From: Adiantum capillus-veneris
Taxonomy: Eukaryota > Streptophyta > Polypodiopsida > Polypodiales > Pteridaceae
DNA length: 60,000 nucleotides
Assembly: GCA_014529385.2 (NCBI GenBank)
Contig: CM043962.1
Coordinates: 88,627,180 to 88,687,179 of the forward strand
Direction: 5' to 3'
How positions within the stretch are numbered: the first letter of the stretch is position 1; the number at the start of each line of letters is the position of its first letter. This document shows, piece by piece, positions 32,266-43,976 of this stretch. The position numbers and the translations under genes were made by a program. The notes under the pieces are model-generated. The model was not told the origin of the DNA and did not search any database. It was given only the letters and a program-made list of their open reading frames with translations.

Positions 32266-32696
32266 TTCTCCTGACCCTCCCATTGATGATTCTCTCATTA
32301 AATGTTATGGTCATATGACGGGGCAGCGTTTTGTCATGTTGTTTGACCCAAGTAGTATGCATGATGTGATCAGTCCCTCTCTTGTTGAGAAAGCTCGCCT
32401 AAAGGTTAGTCAGAAATCTCCTCTCGAGGTCTCTTGCTTTGCTCCCGGTATGGACTCTCTCATCACGAAAGAGTACCTTGGTGTGTTGTTTACAGTTCAA
32501 CAAGCTGCTTTCCGAAGAATTTTTTTTTGTCTCTCCTCTCTCAGGATGTGGTATAATTTTGGGCATTCGATGGTTTCGTGAGCATAACCCTCTCATTGAT
32601 TGGGCGGAAAATATGTTCACTTTCAATGCCAAAAGTGACTCTCCCATTGTCATTCGTGGAGAGCCAAGTTGTTCATCCTCCATCTCTCATTGCTAA
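32266..32696 (+). pseudogene. E retropepsin-like protease
   Basis: VMLFDPSSMHDVISPSLVEK (about 32332-32390) holds the active-site position as FDPSS. A frameshift near 32520 in a T run is followed by the C-terminal half in another frame (PLSGCGIILGIRWFREHNPL, then IDWAENMFTFNA). That second half is typical of gypsy proteases just before reverse transcriptase; here no reverse transcriptase follows. Confidence 0.65.
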
Positions 32697-33483
32697 TGTG
32701 CAGACGAAGATTGAACGGATTCAGGAGAAGGAGACTCTCTCAGTCTTTTCTTCTCCAAAGCATGACACACAGGATTTGCATGATGATACGCATGATGATT
32801 TGAATGATAATGATGAGCATGATGATTTGGATGACACTGACAAGCATGATGACGTGATTGTTCACAAGGATGGTGAGTTAGTTGATGCTTTTTCTAGCGA
32901 AGCTAATCTCGTTGCAGATTCGATCAATCACGAAGGATCGATCTTGGCTCTCGAGCCTAGGTCCCAAGAACCCCTTTAGGAAGAACCGATGTTGGCTCTC
33001 GTGCCTAGGTCCAACGAACCCTCACAGGAAGTATTATGTGTTCGCATGATTAGTCAGCACACATTGATCGAGTGTTTCATTCGTGATCGTTTCCTGTATT
33101 TTAGTCAGCGTCTTTATGTGATCTCTTTTCCTAGGCATGACATATTGTACGTTGAGCACGTTTCACTCATGAATGAGTACGAATGTATGCGGATTTTTCA
33201 TGAAAAGCTGAAAAGTATGTATGTAAGGAAGTCACATTCCATGTCTCTTCCTTGGCATGACACATTTGTAGAAAGAGTACATGAAAGTATGAGCACCAAG
33301 CATGGGCATTTCCGTTGTGAACTGTCACAGTTGATTGCTCTAGATCATAAGAGAAAGATTCGATCTCATTGTTTGTGTGTGTGTGTGGTGAACGGTTTGG
33401 CACTCCGTCTCTTTGTTCATCTACATTGCATGCAAAGTCTATTAGGAAGACAAGATTTTTTCCACTCACTTTACATGGAATAG
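32697..33483 (+). pseudogene. E region X: His/Asp-rich linker and unrecognised domain
   Basis: After the protease the frame runs KIERIQEKETLSVFSSPKHD, HDD repeats (HDDTHDDLNDNDEHDDLDD), GELVDAFSSEAN and a stop near 32977. It continues in the same frame with SQEVLCVRMI, ECFIRDRFLYFSQ, YVEHVSLMNEYECMRIFHEK, YVRKSHSMSLPWHDT and MSTKHGHFRCELSQLI. The same blocks occur in B1 (3683-4518). Unknown function; its place in the polyprotein and its retention in both copies suggest a role in the element's life cycle or in using a helper. Confidence 0.55.
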
Positions 33484-33755
33484 GTATGTTCATGTTTTTG
33501 TGTTGGAAGTGGTTTCAGGAATTTTCAGCCTTGGAGATTCTTGAAGAAGGTAGACGCATGACAGATGACTTTGTGTCTCTTTCGGCATGGCCCAAGGAAG
33601 CAAGCGTTGCAGACCTTTATGAAGTTCAAGTACCGCACGATCCACACATCAGAGTGGGCCGGCGAAGAGTCCCTTCCACGATTCCGGATGCTATTGGCGA
33701 TCTCCCTCGACGCCATACAGTTCGGTACGAGTACCTCACTTTGAAAAGGAGGGGA
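33484..33755 (+). pseudogene. E tail and polypurine tract
   Basis: One frame gives PKEASVADLYEVQVPHDP and VRRR-like text nearly identical to B1 (3479-3682). The polypurine tract GAAAAGGAGGGGA is at 33743-33755, directly before the 3' LTR. Confidence 0.5.
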
Positions 33756-34966
33756 TGTCACGAGACATCCAACCCTATGTGTCAGTGGACAAGCTACAAC
33801 ATGATCAGGATTTAGTTCAGTCAAGTCAGTCTAGAACAGGAAGTGATCTGGCTCTTTTGTGAGTCTGTTCGCAGACCGTGCATGCCCAAGCACTTAGGGT
33901 AGATGCATATCCTCTGGTTGCACAGCATGATCATAAGCATTTCCATCAGAATCCTTCAGGGGAATTTTTCAGTGCATTTAGCCTATTTTCCCTATTTTTG
34001 ACATTTTTCACTTATTATTTTTAAGTGACTTTTGTTGGAAAGTAGGTAGGGCAAATTGAGTAAGTTTGTATATAAGCAAACCTGGACTAGCACTAATTGG
34101 TAGAAGAGGTAGTAGGAGCACTCGCTCAATAGGCAACTTCTCAGCAGAACCCCAAGCCCTAGCGTTTTTGCTCCACAGCAACCACCCAGCGTTTTTGGAC
34201 CAGCTCAGCCAGCGTTTTTGCTCTTGCAGATTCTTGGCGACAGAAAGACTCAACAAGAGACCTAGCGTTTTGCAGTTTGCAAGCCATCCGGCGACAGTAG
34301 AGCTATTTTCAGCCCTAGCATTTTTGATTTGCAGATCAGCCCCAGCGTTTTGCAGATTGACCGCGACGGAACATCAAGAAACTTCAGCGTTTTCAGTTTT
34401 CAGCCTTTAGACACCACAGATCAAGTCCCGAACCTCGCAGCTCTCACCTTCCCGCAGCAGTTTCTCGCCGCATGGTCAGTTTTCGCAAGGTTTACAGTTT
34501 CAGCCCGGAAAACGCAGATTTCAGCATCTGCGTTTTCAGCGCGTCGTCGTTGCATCGTCCTCATCGCCGTCGTCACCGACGTAGAGTCATAGTTTAGCAG
34601 ATAAAGGTTTACGAATTTCAGCCCTTAGCGTTTTCAGATTTCAGTCCGTCTCGTCGTCGTCTTCATCGTCGTCGAGTCCAAGCATTGTAGAGATTTGTGC
34701 AATCATAAGTAGACCGCTCTCGTCATAGATAGTGGGGCCTTCAGAGGAGGGTTTTACAACGTCTCTGGTGTCGTATTCTCTTCTCTCTCTATCTCTCAGT
34801 CTCATACACTTGCACGCACAGTGTCCATTCGCTTGTTTGTGATCATTGCACTCTCTCATTAAGAACGGAAGGCTCTCCCTTCCATAAGAAGAAAAAGGAA
34901 CCTTGAGCACAGTTCGGAGCACTCATCTTGAGCAAAGTTCAAACATTCATTCCGTTGCACCTTACA
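33756..34966 (+). repeat. 3' LTR of E
   Basis: TGTCACGAGACATCC to GTTGCACCTTACA. Repeated AGCGTTTT at 34160-34640. It shows the empty site for the hAT-like insert found in the 5' LTR. Confidence 0.9.
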
Positions 34967-34971
34967 TTTTG

Positions 34972-35863
34972 GCTTGTCCAGCAATGCCAAATTGTCATAG
35001 GGAAGTGTCTGCAACATGCGTGCAGTGCTTGGAACGATCTGTGCTCCTTGGCCATTAGCATCTTGGCTTACTGGTGCCATATTTGCGTGTTGATTTGAAA
35101 AACCAGCCATACCAAAATTGCCTTGTGGCACCTTAAAGTGGCCTTGATTACATTGAAACCTTGGTTGTAAGCTGACATTACCGTACATGGGTTTGTCATC
35201 TTGCCTTGCATACTCCCAAAGAGTGTTCCTGGCATGTCTTGCTGATTTCTAGGCGCATAACCAGCCATGCTTTGCAATAGAGATCCACCCCTGAACTACC
35301 CAAGTTGTACCGTGGATGGTGGAAATACCTGATGCATAGCCTGGAAATTAGTTCCTTGTCCATTTAAACCAACAATTGGACTCTGAAAGGTGGCTGGCTG
35401 AATTGGTATAGCCTATGGAATTGGCATCCTAACCACCTGTTCGTGGAGGGAAAAAGTTTTCCTTGGAGTCCCAACTGACTTTGCAACATGCGAATGCTCC
35501 CTGCCCTGTTGGGACCTGGGCTCGAGCCTCAATGGGATCTACTGGTTGAGAAAGTTACCTTGCCTGCTATGACACTAGTGGAACTTGTAGAAACTCCATA
35601 AACGTGGGGTTCTGCACCATCGAGTAAACACATTCACAACACCTACCAACTATGTCCTGAACGTTTTCTCACCTAGTTGCTAAGTCATTAACCCTTGAAT
35701 TTGTGGGGCATTCACATCAATAAAAGGTACAGGCAGTGGTGGCCTTGAACTCTTGCCAACCTCAAACACTAGAGGAACAACCTCTCTCTCTTGTTAGAGA
35801 AACAACCTCTCTCTCTTGTGAAGAGGAACCCTTTTGTCTGGTGTCATTTGTCCTGTCAGCCAT
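34972..35863 (-). pseudogene. Element C gag, amino-terminal part
   Basis: On minus it starts MADRTND near 35863, has a short tandem duplication in the Ser/Glu head (about 35770-35825), then the Gln/Pro/Met-rich middle (MQSMAGYAPRNQQDMPGTLF; LPYDNLALLDKPK) up to element E, where the frame continues at 26969 (YKEGGAAVKL). It matches the G and D Gag heads. Several frameshifts and stops. Confidence 0.75.
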
Positions 35864-35940
35864 AATGGAATTCCAAGTTCCTGTACTTTGTGTCTTCACT
35901 GAAAACCAACCAAGGCTCACTTCTTTAGGAAAAAGTGATA

Positions 35941-35960
35941 CTGTCTCGGCAACGAAACCA
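35941..35960 (-). other. Primer-binding site of element C (decayed)
   Basis: On minus TGGTTTCGTTGCCGAGACAG next to the 5' LTR; a mutated form of the D/G site. Confidence 0.55.
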
Positions 35961-37154
35961 TGTAACTAGCCTGTAACCTCACTAAAGGGCGGTAAACTTT
36001 GGCTTTCATCCGACCTATATGTTGATTATCTTTACCTGTATTGTACGACACAAAGTAACTTCAAGAATGAATTGTTAACTGGAATTCACCACTTCAAGAC
36101 AATCCACGACTTTGTAGCTAAAGCTCCAAGTACACAGTGACACCCTATCGGCCCAAACCTTTCGGTATTTCTTTTTTCCAATTAAACTTGAGAAAACTTG
36201 TAAACTTCCTCGAGCTGTCCCACTTTTATTGCGCTGAAAATTGCCTCCTCTAGCCCAATCTCAGCAGCATAGCGACAGTAGAAGGCTTCACCGACAAAAT
36301 CCCCATGTACTAGGTGACTTTCCAGGTGAATTAGAGCACTTTTGCAAACCTGGTGAGAAAATACAGCACGTTGGATTCTTTGTTTTCAGCCTCTAAAACG
36401 CTCCATAACACCTGTTTAGTACTTTCCTAGCTTCCCCGAAGCTCTTGAGACCTTTAGGCAGCAAAAAGGGTCATCGAGTTCCCGCACGCGTAGGGCTACT
36501 TGCTCTTTGATTTAGCCGAGATTTCTTGCGAGAAATCTCTCTAAATCAACTTGTACCTGGTTGGGATTAGTAGTTAGCTAATCTGTGCAAGAGGCTCTTG
36601 CCTCGGCAATCTTGCATAAACCCACAGAACTATACATATAGATGAATTGCCCTTGAGCGAGGCATCACGATTTTGTATTCAAAAGGGGAGAGAGGTGCAT
36701 GAGTGGAATCATCGTGCTTTAGACAGAGGAGAAGGCAAGCTTTCCATTAAAGGTGTGATCACCTGCACCAACTACTCACATACACAGTAGCTCATAAATG
36801 AGTCAAATCAGCCTCCCTCTCAAGAGAGACGATTTTGGGCGCCCCCCTCAAGTGAGGTGTCTTGTAGAGTGGCTCTGGAGCCGCCAAGTGTCCTCTTTGC
36901 CCTGGTTTAAATTCCTAGTACCTACCAACTTATGAAGTCCCTGCAAGGGCCTAAAGGAGTTTAACTGAGCCTAGCCACCCTTTTACTACTAAGATTTCAG
37001 TGCCGATCGGCCCAATCGTCTCGTGCCGGCCTAGCCTTCACTCTTGCGGGGTGTAACTCTTGGCTATCATCGTTTCACCATGGCCATACAATGTCTAGCC
37101 ATTTGTGACTAAAAATGAAGGGAAGCAAGCCAACAAATAAGGTTAGTGTTTGTC
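35961..37154 (-). repeat. 5' LTR of element C (last 14 bases at 45420-45433)
   Basis: Matches 9480-10794. Element D inserted 14 bases from its outer end: the shared text aaggttagtgtttgtc stops at 37154 and acagtctcgtgaca resumes at 45420. Confidence 0.85.
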
Positions 37155-38593
37155 TGTCACCAGGAGGTGTATTTTTCTTGTTGCCTTCCGTAAATAAGTA
37201 TTAGATATATTTATTTTATTTTTACTTGTTTGTCCCAAAACCCTTGAAAAGGTGCAAGTGGACATTGCATGGCCAGTGTGAAACGGCTGCAGCCAAATGG
37301 GTTTCTCACATCGGGGATCTAGGTCGGTCAGACAGGGACTGCCCGGGCCATTTAGCACTGAATTCTAATGAGTATGGAAGCTCGTGTGCGCCAAACTGGA
37401 ATTTGAGCCACTCGTCAAGTCACTGCAACTTTATAAGTTGAAAGGGGCCAGTAAATTAACCCACATTGTAGATGTTGGTCAAATGGTAGTCTTCAATGAT
37501 GGTCAGGAGACCGATAGGGACGCCATGGAAGCATCTCCTAAAATTTAGGGAACTGCTATTTTTGATCGGAAAATGTGTTCGCGTCATTAGCTCTGGAATG
37601 ACAAGGGGAACATTTTATTGCTCTGCTGCCAAGTCAATTGACGCACCAGTTGAGATATTTTTAGCAGGGAGAGCCCAAACTCGAAAACTGGGCGACGTGT
37701 CAGCCTGTGAGCGATTCTGCCACTATGGGAGGCAAAAACGAGCTGCATATCAACAAAGGGGGCGCCCTTTTCAGCCTCAGGTGGATTGTAGCAGGCACAG
37801 AAGCTATGGAATGCTTACCTTGCCCTCTATGCACAGTATGGTGACGGGAGTGATGCCCCGCACGCTACATACTGCTCTCTTTCTCCCCTACGTACAGTAT
37901 GTTATGCCCCACTAGTGGGCTTCTCATTTGACCTATGTACAGCTGTGGGGAAATATGCTTTCATGCCGAGGCAAGAGCCTCTTTGCACAGGAACCGGTGT
38001 AGCTAGCTGCTGCACCAAAGCAGGTCCACGAGAGGGTGATAACCTCTCGATTGCGCAGTAAATTCAGCACTGTCTACTTGCTGTTTTTACTCTGTTTTGA
38101 GACTGTTTTGTGCCCAGAATGTTTTCAGAATCAAGGGGCACCAAGCCCAAGGTGCACGGAACAGTGTAGGGACCGTCGTGTGCCCAAATCAGATAAAAAA
38201 CAGGACTGAACCAGAAATTACAGCGACCTGAAATTTACTGTTTTGTGCTCCCGACTGAGGGATAACGCCAGTGGGATAGAGTCCTGAGCTTGGAAACTGA
38301 TTCGGATTAATTTCGGTACCGTCATGCTACCGAAATTTTGCCGAATCTGGAGCATATTAGCTGGATGCAGGTGTTATCTTCCAGGGACTCTCTTTTTGTA
38401 ATTCTCTCTCTCTAAATTAAAGAAATACCGAAAGGGGCGCCAGTCTTTGGGGCCTACAGGGTGTCGGTCTCGTGTGCGCAGTGACATTCTAGTCGTTGGA
38501 CGCAACTGTGTTCTCTTCCCTTCTCAGTGCTCTGTGTAAAGTTAACAGGTAATTGAAATAGTACCGCCCTCTACGTTGTACAGGCCGGTTATA
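37155..38593 (+). repeat. 5' LTR of D
   Basis: TGTCACCAGGAGGTG to GGCCGGTTATA. Ends in TA, not CA, in both LTRs. Contains AAGAAATACCGAAAGGGG followed by cgccagtctttggggcc near 38420-38455. Confidence 0.92.
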
Positions 38594-38611
38594 TGGTTCC
38601 ATCGACGGGAT
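38594..38611 (+). other. Primer-binding site of D
   Basis: TGGTTCCATCGACGGGAT directly after the LTR, the same as in G. Confidence 0.72.
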
Positions 38612-38677
38612 ACTCACTTTTTCTTAAAAAGTGCAACGTGGATTGTTGTGGGTGAAAGCAACACAGAGCTTGTCGAT

Positions 38678-40240
38678 ATGGCAGAGAAGAGAGACCAAGT
38701 ACCTGAAGAGGGATCTTCCTCACATGGCACAGAGAAAATTCCTTGAACTCTTCAAGAAGAGGACAGGTTGTTTAGATTCCAACTGCGTTGTTGCATGGAC
38801 ATGTTTCAGCAGTTGGCTAACAACCCAAGAATGCAGGAATTCTTACAGGCTCCGACACAGGGTTTTCAGCCTCCTACACAGGGCATGACTGAGCCGTTGC
38901 AGGAAAAGGAGATTTCCAATGCGCAGAGGACTCATGATGCTCGAGGGAAAGCCCATGTGGTTGAGCAACTAGCGGTGTCCAATGATCCAAAGCAACTTGC
39001 TTTAGCTGGACAGGAACCGTTTGTGAATAGTCATGGGAGCAATGAACAGGCTATGTGTCAGACCCTTCCATTACCTAATACTTATCCTGGTTATTTTGGA
39101 GGTGGTTCAGTATTTCAAGCTATGGCTGGACGTTCCATAGGTTATATGCCAGGGAATGTGTTCGGGACAATGCAAACAGGCATGGGTAACCCTATGTACG
39201 CGAACATGGGTGTCCAACCAAGTTTTCAGGGTGCCTATGGCCAGTTTCGAGTGCCTGGAACACAATTTGGTATGGCTGGTTTTTCGCAGCCATACGTACA
39301 AAATGCAGATATGACAGGGAAAATAGTTGATGCAAGTGCTGGAATGAACACTCATGGAGCACCACTGTTACAGGCACCTGTTTATGATAATGTGGCTCCT
39401 TTGAGTCAGCCTAAGGATTACAAGGAAGGTGGGCAGGGAGTGAAGTTTGAAACTTTCAGAGGAACTAAGGACCAATTAAAGGGTTTGACCTTCATACAGC
39501 AGTTCGATGTAGCTTATGCTGGAGGCAACTTCACAGAATCTTCAAAGATACGCAAGGCTGCCACTTTCTTGAAAGGGAATGCGCTTCAATGGTGGACCGC
39601 ATTGTTGAACAAGGTCAAGCCCCAACAACGTGGGTCCAATTCAAACAACTTTTTGCGCCTGCATGGTTGACAAACACTTTTGAAGTGGATGTGATGACGG
39701 AATGGCACGAGTTGAATGCTAAACAGTGTGCGAATCTGGAAGAGTACAATAAACGGTTTTGGGCCGCACTGTTGCCAGTCACCTCTTACAGGTTTGTGCC
39801 TTTGTCAGAACAAATTAAGAAGTACTGTTGCGGATTGCCCAAGAAAATCAGGGACTACTGCACAAAGACTACTGTCATGAATATGTTTCAATTGATAGAG
39901 AATGCAAGAGTGGCCAACAATCTGTCGAAGGGAGATTTCGATGGATTTAATAGCCACAAGAAAGGGGCCCAGGGCAAACAGTTTTCAATCAAGGGCAATG
40001 TTGCAGCAAAGCCTTCTGAGTCTCTTGCAAAGAAGTCCTCCACTGAAGAAGCTGATACGTCCAAGAAGCAATCTAAATCTTCTTCGGAACGAGGACAAGG
40101 ACAAAAAAGGCATTTTTCTGGCAAAACTTTTCAAGAAAGGAAAGCTCTTAGGGAAGCCAAGAAATGCTACATTTGTGAATAGGAAGGACACTTTGCAAAT
40201 GAGTGCCCACAGAAGAAGTCACAGGATAAGAATGACAAAT
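38678..40240 (+). pseudogene. D gag with zinc knuckle
   Basis: It starts MAEKRDQVPEEGSSS, with a stop at about 38744, then a Gln/Pro/Met/Phe-rich segment (GGGSVFQAMAGRSIGYMPGN). The Gag core begins near 39420 (YKEGGQGVKFETFRG, KAATFLKGNALQWWTALL). A one-base frameshift near 39606 changes frame to QGQAPTTWVQFKQLFAPAWL, EWHELNAKQCANLEEYNKRF and VTSYRFVPLSEQIKKYCCGL. A basic Ser/Lys linker and the knuckle CYICE[12 protein letters not shown] near 40170-40210 follow. The frame continues into the protease. Confidence 0.85.
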
Positions 40241-41409
40241 CAGACCATAAAGGGAAGAAGCCAAAGCCGAGTGCAGGACTTGTTCCAGATTTGGTTGGAG
40301 ATCAGCCAAACACAGATGCCATGGAGCTGTGCAGAGCTTGGGGCAAAGTTAGAGACCAGACAGTGCTGGTTTTCTTTGATCCAGGAGCCCGTGCAAATTT
40401 CATATCACCAGAATTGGCATCAAAGTTGGGCATTCGTGCAGAGGAGATGGGTATGACAGGCGAAGCAGGTTTGGCATGCCCAGGACATTCAGAGCCTGTT
40501 ACTCCCATTCTGGGAAAGCTTCGTCTGCACATTCAGAGCTATGTGGATGCGGAAGAATTTTATATTATGCCGCTTGAGGGCTGTGATGTGTTATTGGGTA
40601 TCCCATGGTGTTACAGGTTGCATGCTATGGTGGATACTTACAACAAAAAGATTACCCTTGTACATAGAGGAAAGACTCATGTCCTTGATGTAAAGCTTAA
40701 AGGCGAGTCTGTTCCAGTTGTTTCTGCTTCTGCTATTTCATTTGTAATAAAGAATCATCTTTCTGCGTACTTGATCTTTGCAAAAGAAGTACCTCAAGTT
40801 GTATCTAATTTGTCTACCTTAGATAAAGACAGGTCAACTTTTTTGAGTGGTTTTAGTGATTGTTTTTCGGACTCTTTGCCAGGGGAGTTACCTCCTGAGA
40901 GACCTGAGGATCATACTATAGATCTTGTGCCAGGTTCTAGTCCACCGAATAGACCACCATACAGGGTTAGTGCAGCCCAGCAGAAAGAGATTATGGGTCA
41001 GGTCAACGAGATTTTAGAGAAGGGGCTGATTGAGCCCAGTTCATCCCCTTTTTGTTCGCCTGTACTCTTAGTGCAGAAGAAGGATGGTTCATGGCGCATG
41101 TGCATTGACTATCGCGCCTTGAATAAGAATACCATCAAGAACAGGTTCCCCATACCGAGGATAGATGACATTCTTGATTGGCTTGAGGGAGCGTCATTGT
41201 TTACAAGAATAGACCTAAAGAGCGGGCATCATCAGATACGCATTAGACCAGAAGATTTCCATAAGACTGCGTTCAGGACAACATTTGGTCTCTATGAGTT
41301 TCTTGTCATGCCATTTGGTCTCACAAATGCTCTTGCCACATTTAATAGAATGATGGACAGAATTTTAGACCACATAGAAACTTCGTGGGTACCTTCTTTG
41401 ATGACATGA
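40241..41409 (+). pseudogene. D pol: protease and reverse transcriptase, first part
   Basis: Same frame as the gag knuckle. [20 protein letters not shown] (about 40366-40428) is the protease active site with FDPGA, then [13 protein letters not shown]. Reverse transcriptase begins near 40920: [74 protein letters not shown] one-base frameshift near 41364 comes before the catalytic FFDD. Confidence 0.88.
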
Positions 41410-43667
41410 TTGTCTACTCAAAGTCTGAAGAGGAGCATAGGGATCACTTGACTGCAGTTTTCAATGAGCTACGCAAGAATAGGCTACTCATTAATGCGAA
41501 GAAAAGTGAGTTCTTTTTGCAAGAGATTCACTTCCTTGGGCACATTGTTTCAAAGGATGGGGTACGCATGGATTCCGCTAAAGTGGAAGCAATTAGGTCA
41601 TGGCCAGACTTGAAGTCCGTACATGACATTCGAAGCTTTCTAGGCTTATGTTCCTATTACAAGAGGCTCATCCGAAATTTTGCTGAGATTGCTTCTCCAC
41701 TCCATGCACTGCAAGGAAAAGGAGTCACTTTCAAGTGGACAACCAAGGAAATTTTAGCGTTCAAACTCTTGAAAGAGAAGCTGACTTCAGATCCGGTAAT
41801 TATTTTGCCAAATCTTTCTAAACCTTTTGTGGTTCAATGTGATGCGTGTGGCCATAGTCTTGGCGCAGTTCTAATGCAGAATGGCCGAGTAGTCGCATAT
41901 GAGAGCAGAATTCTTTTGAAGACTGAAAGGAACTTGCAAGTCTATGAGAAAGAATTGCTGGCAGTAATTCATGCTCTCACTAGTTGGAAACACTATTTGC
42001 TAGGGGCTGATTTTGTTGTCCAAACGGATCATCAAACCTTGCGATATTTTCTTACACATACGAAGTTGTCTGAGAAGCACATGCGATGGGCAAACATCTT
42101 GTCAATGTTCCATTTTCAGATTGTGCATGTGCAAGGGAAAAAGAACGTGGTGGCTGATGCGTTGTCACGAAAGCCCCAAATTTCAGCAGTGTCAATTCCG
42201 TACCATTGTGAACTAGACGAAATGAAGACACAATATGCTGAAGATTCAGATTTTGCAAGGATCTATGACCAGCTTGTTGATGGGCAACATCATGAGCACT
42301 ATATGCTTAAGAATGACTTTCTCATGATGCATGGAAAGTTATGCGTTACCAAACAGTTACGGCCAAAGATTTTGATGGAAAGCCATGCTCCACCTTATGC
42401 TGGGCATCGTGGAATTGATGCGACAGTGAAAGGGGTTGAGGCATTCTTCTATTGGCAAGCTTTGCGTCAAGATGTTGACACATTTGTAAGATCATGCTTA
42501 GTTTGCCAAAAAGTTAAATTTGACAGGCAAAAGCATCCGGGATTGTTGCAGCCATTGCCGATCCGTGATAGACCATGGGAAAGCATAGCAATGGACTTTA
42601 TCTTTGATCTTCCAAGGACGCAAATAGGAAATGATGGGATTTGGACTATCATTTGTAGTTTCAATAAGCAGGCCCATTTCATTCCTGTTAGGAAGAAGAT
42701 AAAGCCAGAACACCTGGTCAAGATATTCATGAGCAATATCTTTAAATATCATGGGATGCCTCAGTCAATTGTCAGTGACAGGGATCCATGTATGACGAGT
42801 CTTTTCTGGAAGGCATTGTTTGAGAACATGGGCACTACGCTCAAGTTCTCTTTTTCGTTTCATCCGCAAACTGATGGACAGTCAGAAGAGGCAAATTCTA
42901 CTGTCTTGGACCTGCTCAAATGTTATGTCTCAGAGCACAAGGCAACTTGGGAACACCATCTCCCATTGGTTGAATATGCTTACAATAACACTGTGCATAC
43001 GTCAACAGGAAAGGCACCATTTGAGATAGTGGAAGGAGGGAAGAAAGTCCCGCCCATTTTGCAGACTAAGGACAAGATATTTGAGGCAGACAAGTATGTG
43101 CAAGATATGGATGAAACATACAGGAAGATAAAGATTGCTCTTGAGAAGACTCAGGCTAAGCAAAAGAAAGCTACTGATTGTCACCGTCGTGAACTTGTAT
43201 TTTCACTTGGTGATTGGGTGCTTTTGCGCTTTGAAAAGGCCAGGTTAAGGAAAAGGAAAGGCAAGGAACGCTTGTTTCCTAAGCTTAGTATGCGATATTA
43301 TGGTCCTTTTCAGATTTCAGAAAAGATCAACGATGTAGCTTACAGGTTAAAGCTACCAGAAGGTTGGAAAATACATAATGCTTTTCATGTCAGCCTTCTA
43401 AGGCCCTTTGTTGGTGATGTGCCACAGAATATGCTTGATGAGAAACAACCCGAAGTGGAAGAATTGGATGAAATCCTTGTTCCTGAACAGATATTGGAAC
43501 ATAAAGAAAGAAAGGTTAGAGGAAAAGTTGCAAGACGCTATTTGGTGAAGTTCAAAAACTATCCATCGTTAGATGCCAAATGGATGGAAGAATCTGAATT
43601 GGTTGATTCACCTCAACTATTGCAATTGTATCTTGAAGCCTTTCAGATGGAACCCACAGTGACTTGA
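41385..43667 (+). CDS. D pol: reverse transcriptase end, RNase H, integrase, chromodomain-like end
   Basis: A 760-codon open frame, the longest in the window. FFDDMIVYS (residues 4-12) is the reverse transcriptase catalytic site. RNase H is at about 145-235 ([45 protein letters not shown]). The integrase zinc part is at about 335-385 ([28 protein letters not shown]). The core has [20 protein letters not shown] and [13 protein letters not shown] as the D,D,E triad. The C-terminal part has [48 protein letters not shown] and [20 protein letters not shown] (chromodomain-like). Its real start is upstream of a frameshift, so it cannot be made as a normal polyprotein without a shift. Confidence 0.9.
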   Translation: MGTFFDDMIVYSKSEEEHRDHLTAVFNELRKNRLLINAKKSEFFLQEIHFLGHIVSKDGVRMDSAKVEAIRSWPDLKSVHDIRSFLGLCSYYKRLIRNFAEIASPLHALQGKGVTFKWTTKEILAFKLLKEKLTSDPVIILPNLSKPFVVQCDACGHSLGAVLMQNGRVVAYESRILLKTERNLQVYEKELLAVIHALTSWKHYLLGADFVVQTDHQTLRYFLTHTKLSEKHMRWANILSMFHFQIVHVQGKKNVVADALSRKPQISAVSIPYHCELDEMKTQYAEDSDFARIYDQLVDGQHHEHYMLKNDFLMMHGKLCVTKQLRPKILMESHAPPYAGHRGIDATVKGVEAFFYWQALRQDVDTFVRSCLVCQKVKFDRQKHPGLLQPLPIRDRPWESIAMDFIFDLPRTQIGNDGIWTIICSFNKQAHFIPVRKKIKPEHLVKIFMSNIFKYHGMPQSIVSDRDPCMTSLFWKALFENMGTTLKFSFSFHPQTDGQSEEANSTVLDLLKCYVSEHKATWEHHLPLVEYAYNNTVHTSTGKAPFEIVEGGKKVPPILQTKDKIFEADKYVQDMDETYRKIKIALEKTQAKQKKATDCHRRELVFSLGDWVLLRFEKARLRKRKGKERLFPKLSMRYYGPFQISEKINDVAYRLKLPEGWKIHNAFHVSLLRPFVGDVPQNMLDEKQPEVEELDEILVPEQILEHKERKVRGKVARRYLVKFKNYPSLDAKWMEESELVDSPQLLQLYLEAFQMEPTVT

Positions 43668-43976
43668 TGCAGCCTTTTTGGAGCAAGGCAAGAGCAATGT
43701 TCATGATGCTCAAGAGAGTAGTTAAGCAATTGTATCTACTCTTTCCATACAGAATTTAGCTAGAGAAGTTTGTGCTCAAGAGTACACTAGAAGACTTCTA
43801 TGCTTGATATATGTGTCGTAGCCAGGTTGGTGGGATTGTTTAATCGACCAACACTACATTTCCGGAAGCATGTATATCTTGGATTCCCATCATAGAATAT
43901 ATGTGCTATTAGGAGATATCCGCATGTATTATTGGCATGCAAGCGAGGTCGCTTGCAGTATTTCAAGGGTGGGGTG
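43668..43976 (+). other. D 3' untranslated region with purine tract
   Basis: No ORF. The purine-rich tract AAGGGTGGGGTG (43965-43976) primes the plus strand next to the 3' LTR. Confidence 0.7.

Larger units (their letters stand above)
26970..34966 (+). mobile_element. Element E: second gag-protease-X retrotransposon of the B1 family
   Basis: Perfect 5-bp target duplication ttttg (26965-26969 and 34967-34971) inside the C gag. 5' LTR 26970-28923 (enlarged by a hAT-like insert), primer site 28925-28936, leader with a second hAT-like insert, Gag-protease-X 30810-33755, 3' LTR 33756-34966. As in B1 there is no reverse transcriptase, RNase H or integrase, and the internal order is the same. The coding region has a stop at codon 4, frameshifts near 31360 and 32520, and a stop near 32977. 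Confidence 0.9.

Noticed and set aside
37226-37915. ORFs inside the D LTR (also at 44317-44736)
   Set aside because: They are duplicated only as part of the LTR pair, are not conserved in the related G LTR, and lie before the primer site.
41385-41420. FFDD in place of YxDD as an unusual reverse transcriptase
   Set aside because: F at the first position is common in plant gypsy elements, so this is not unusual.
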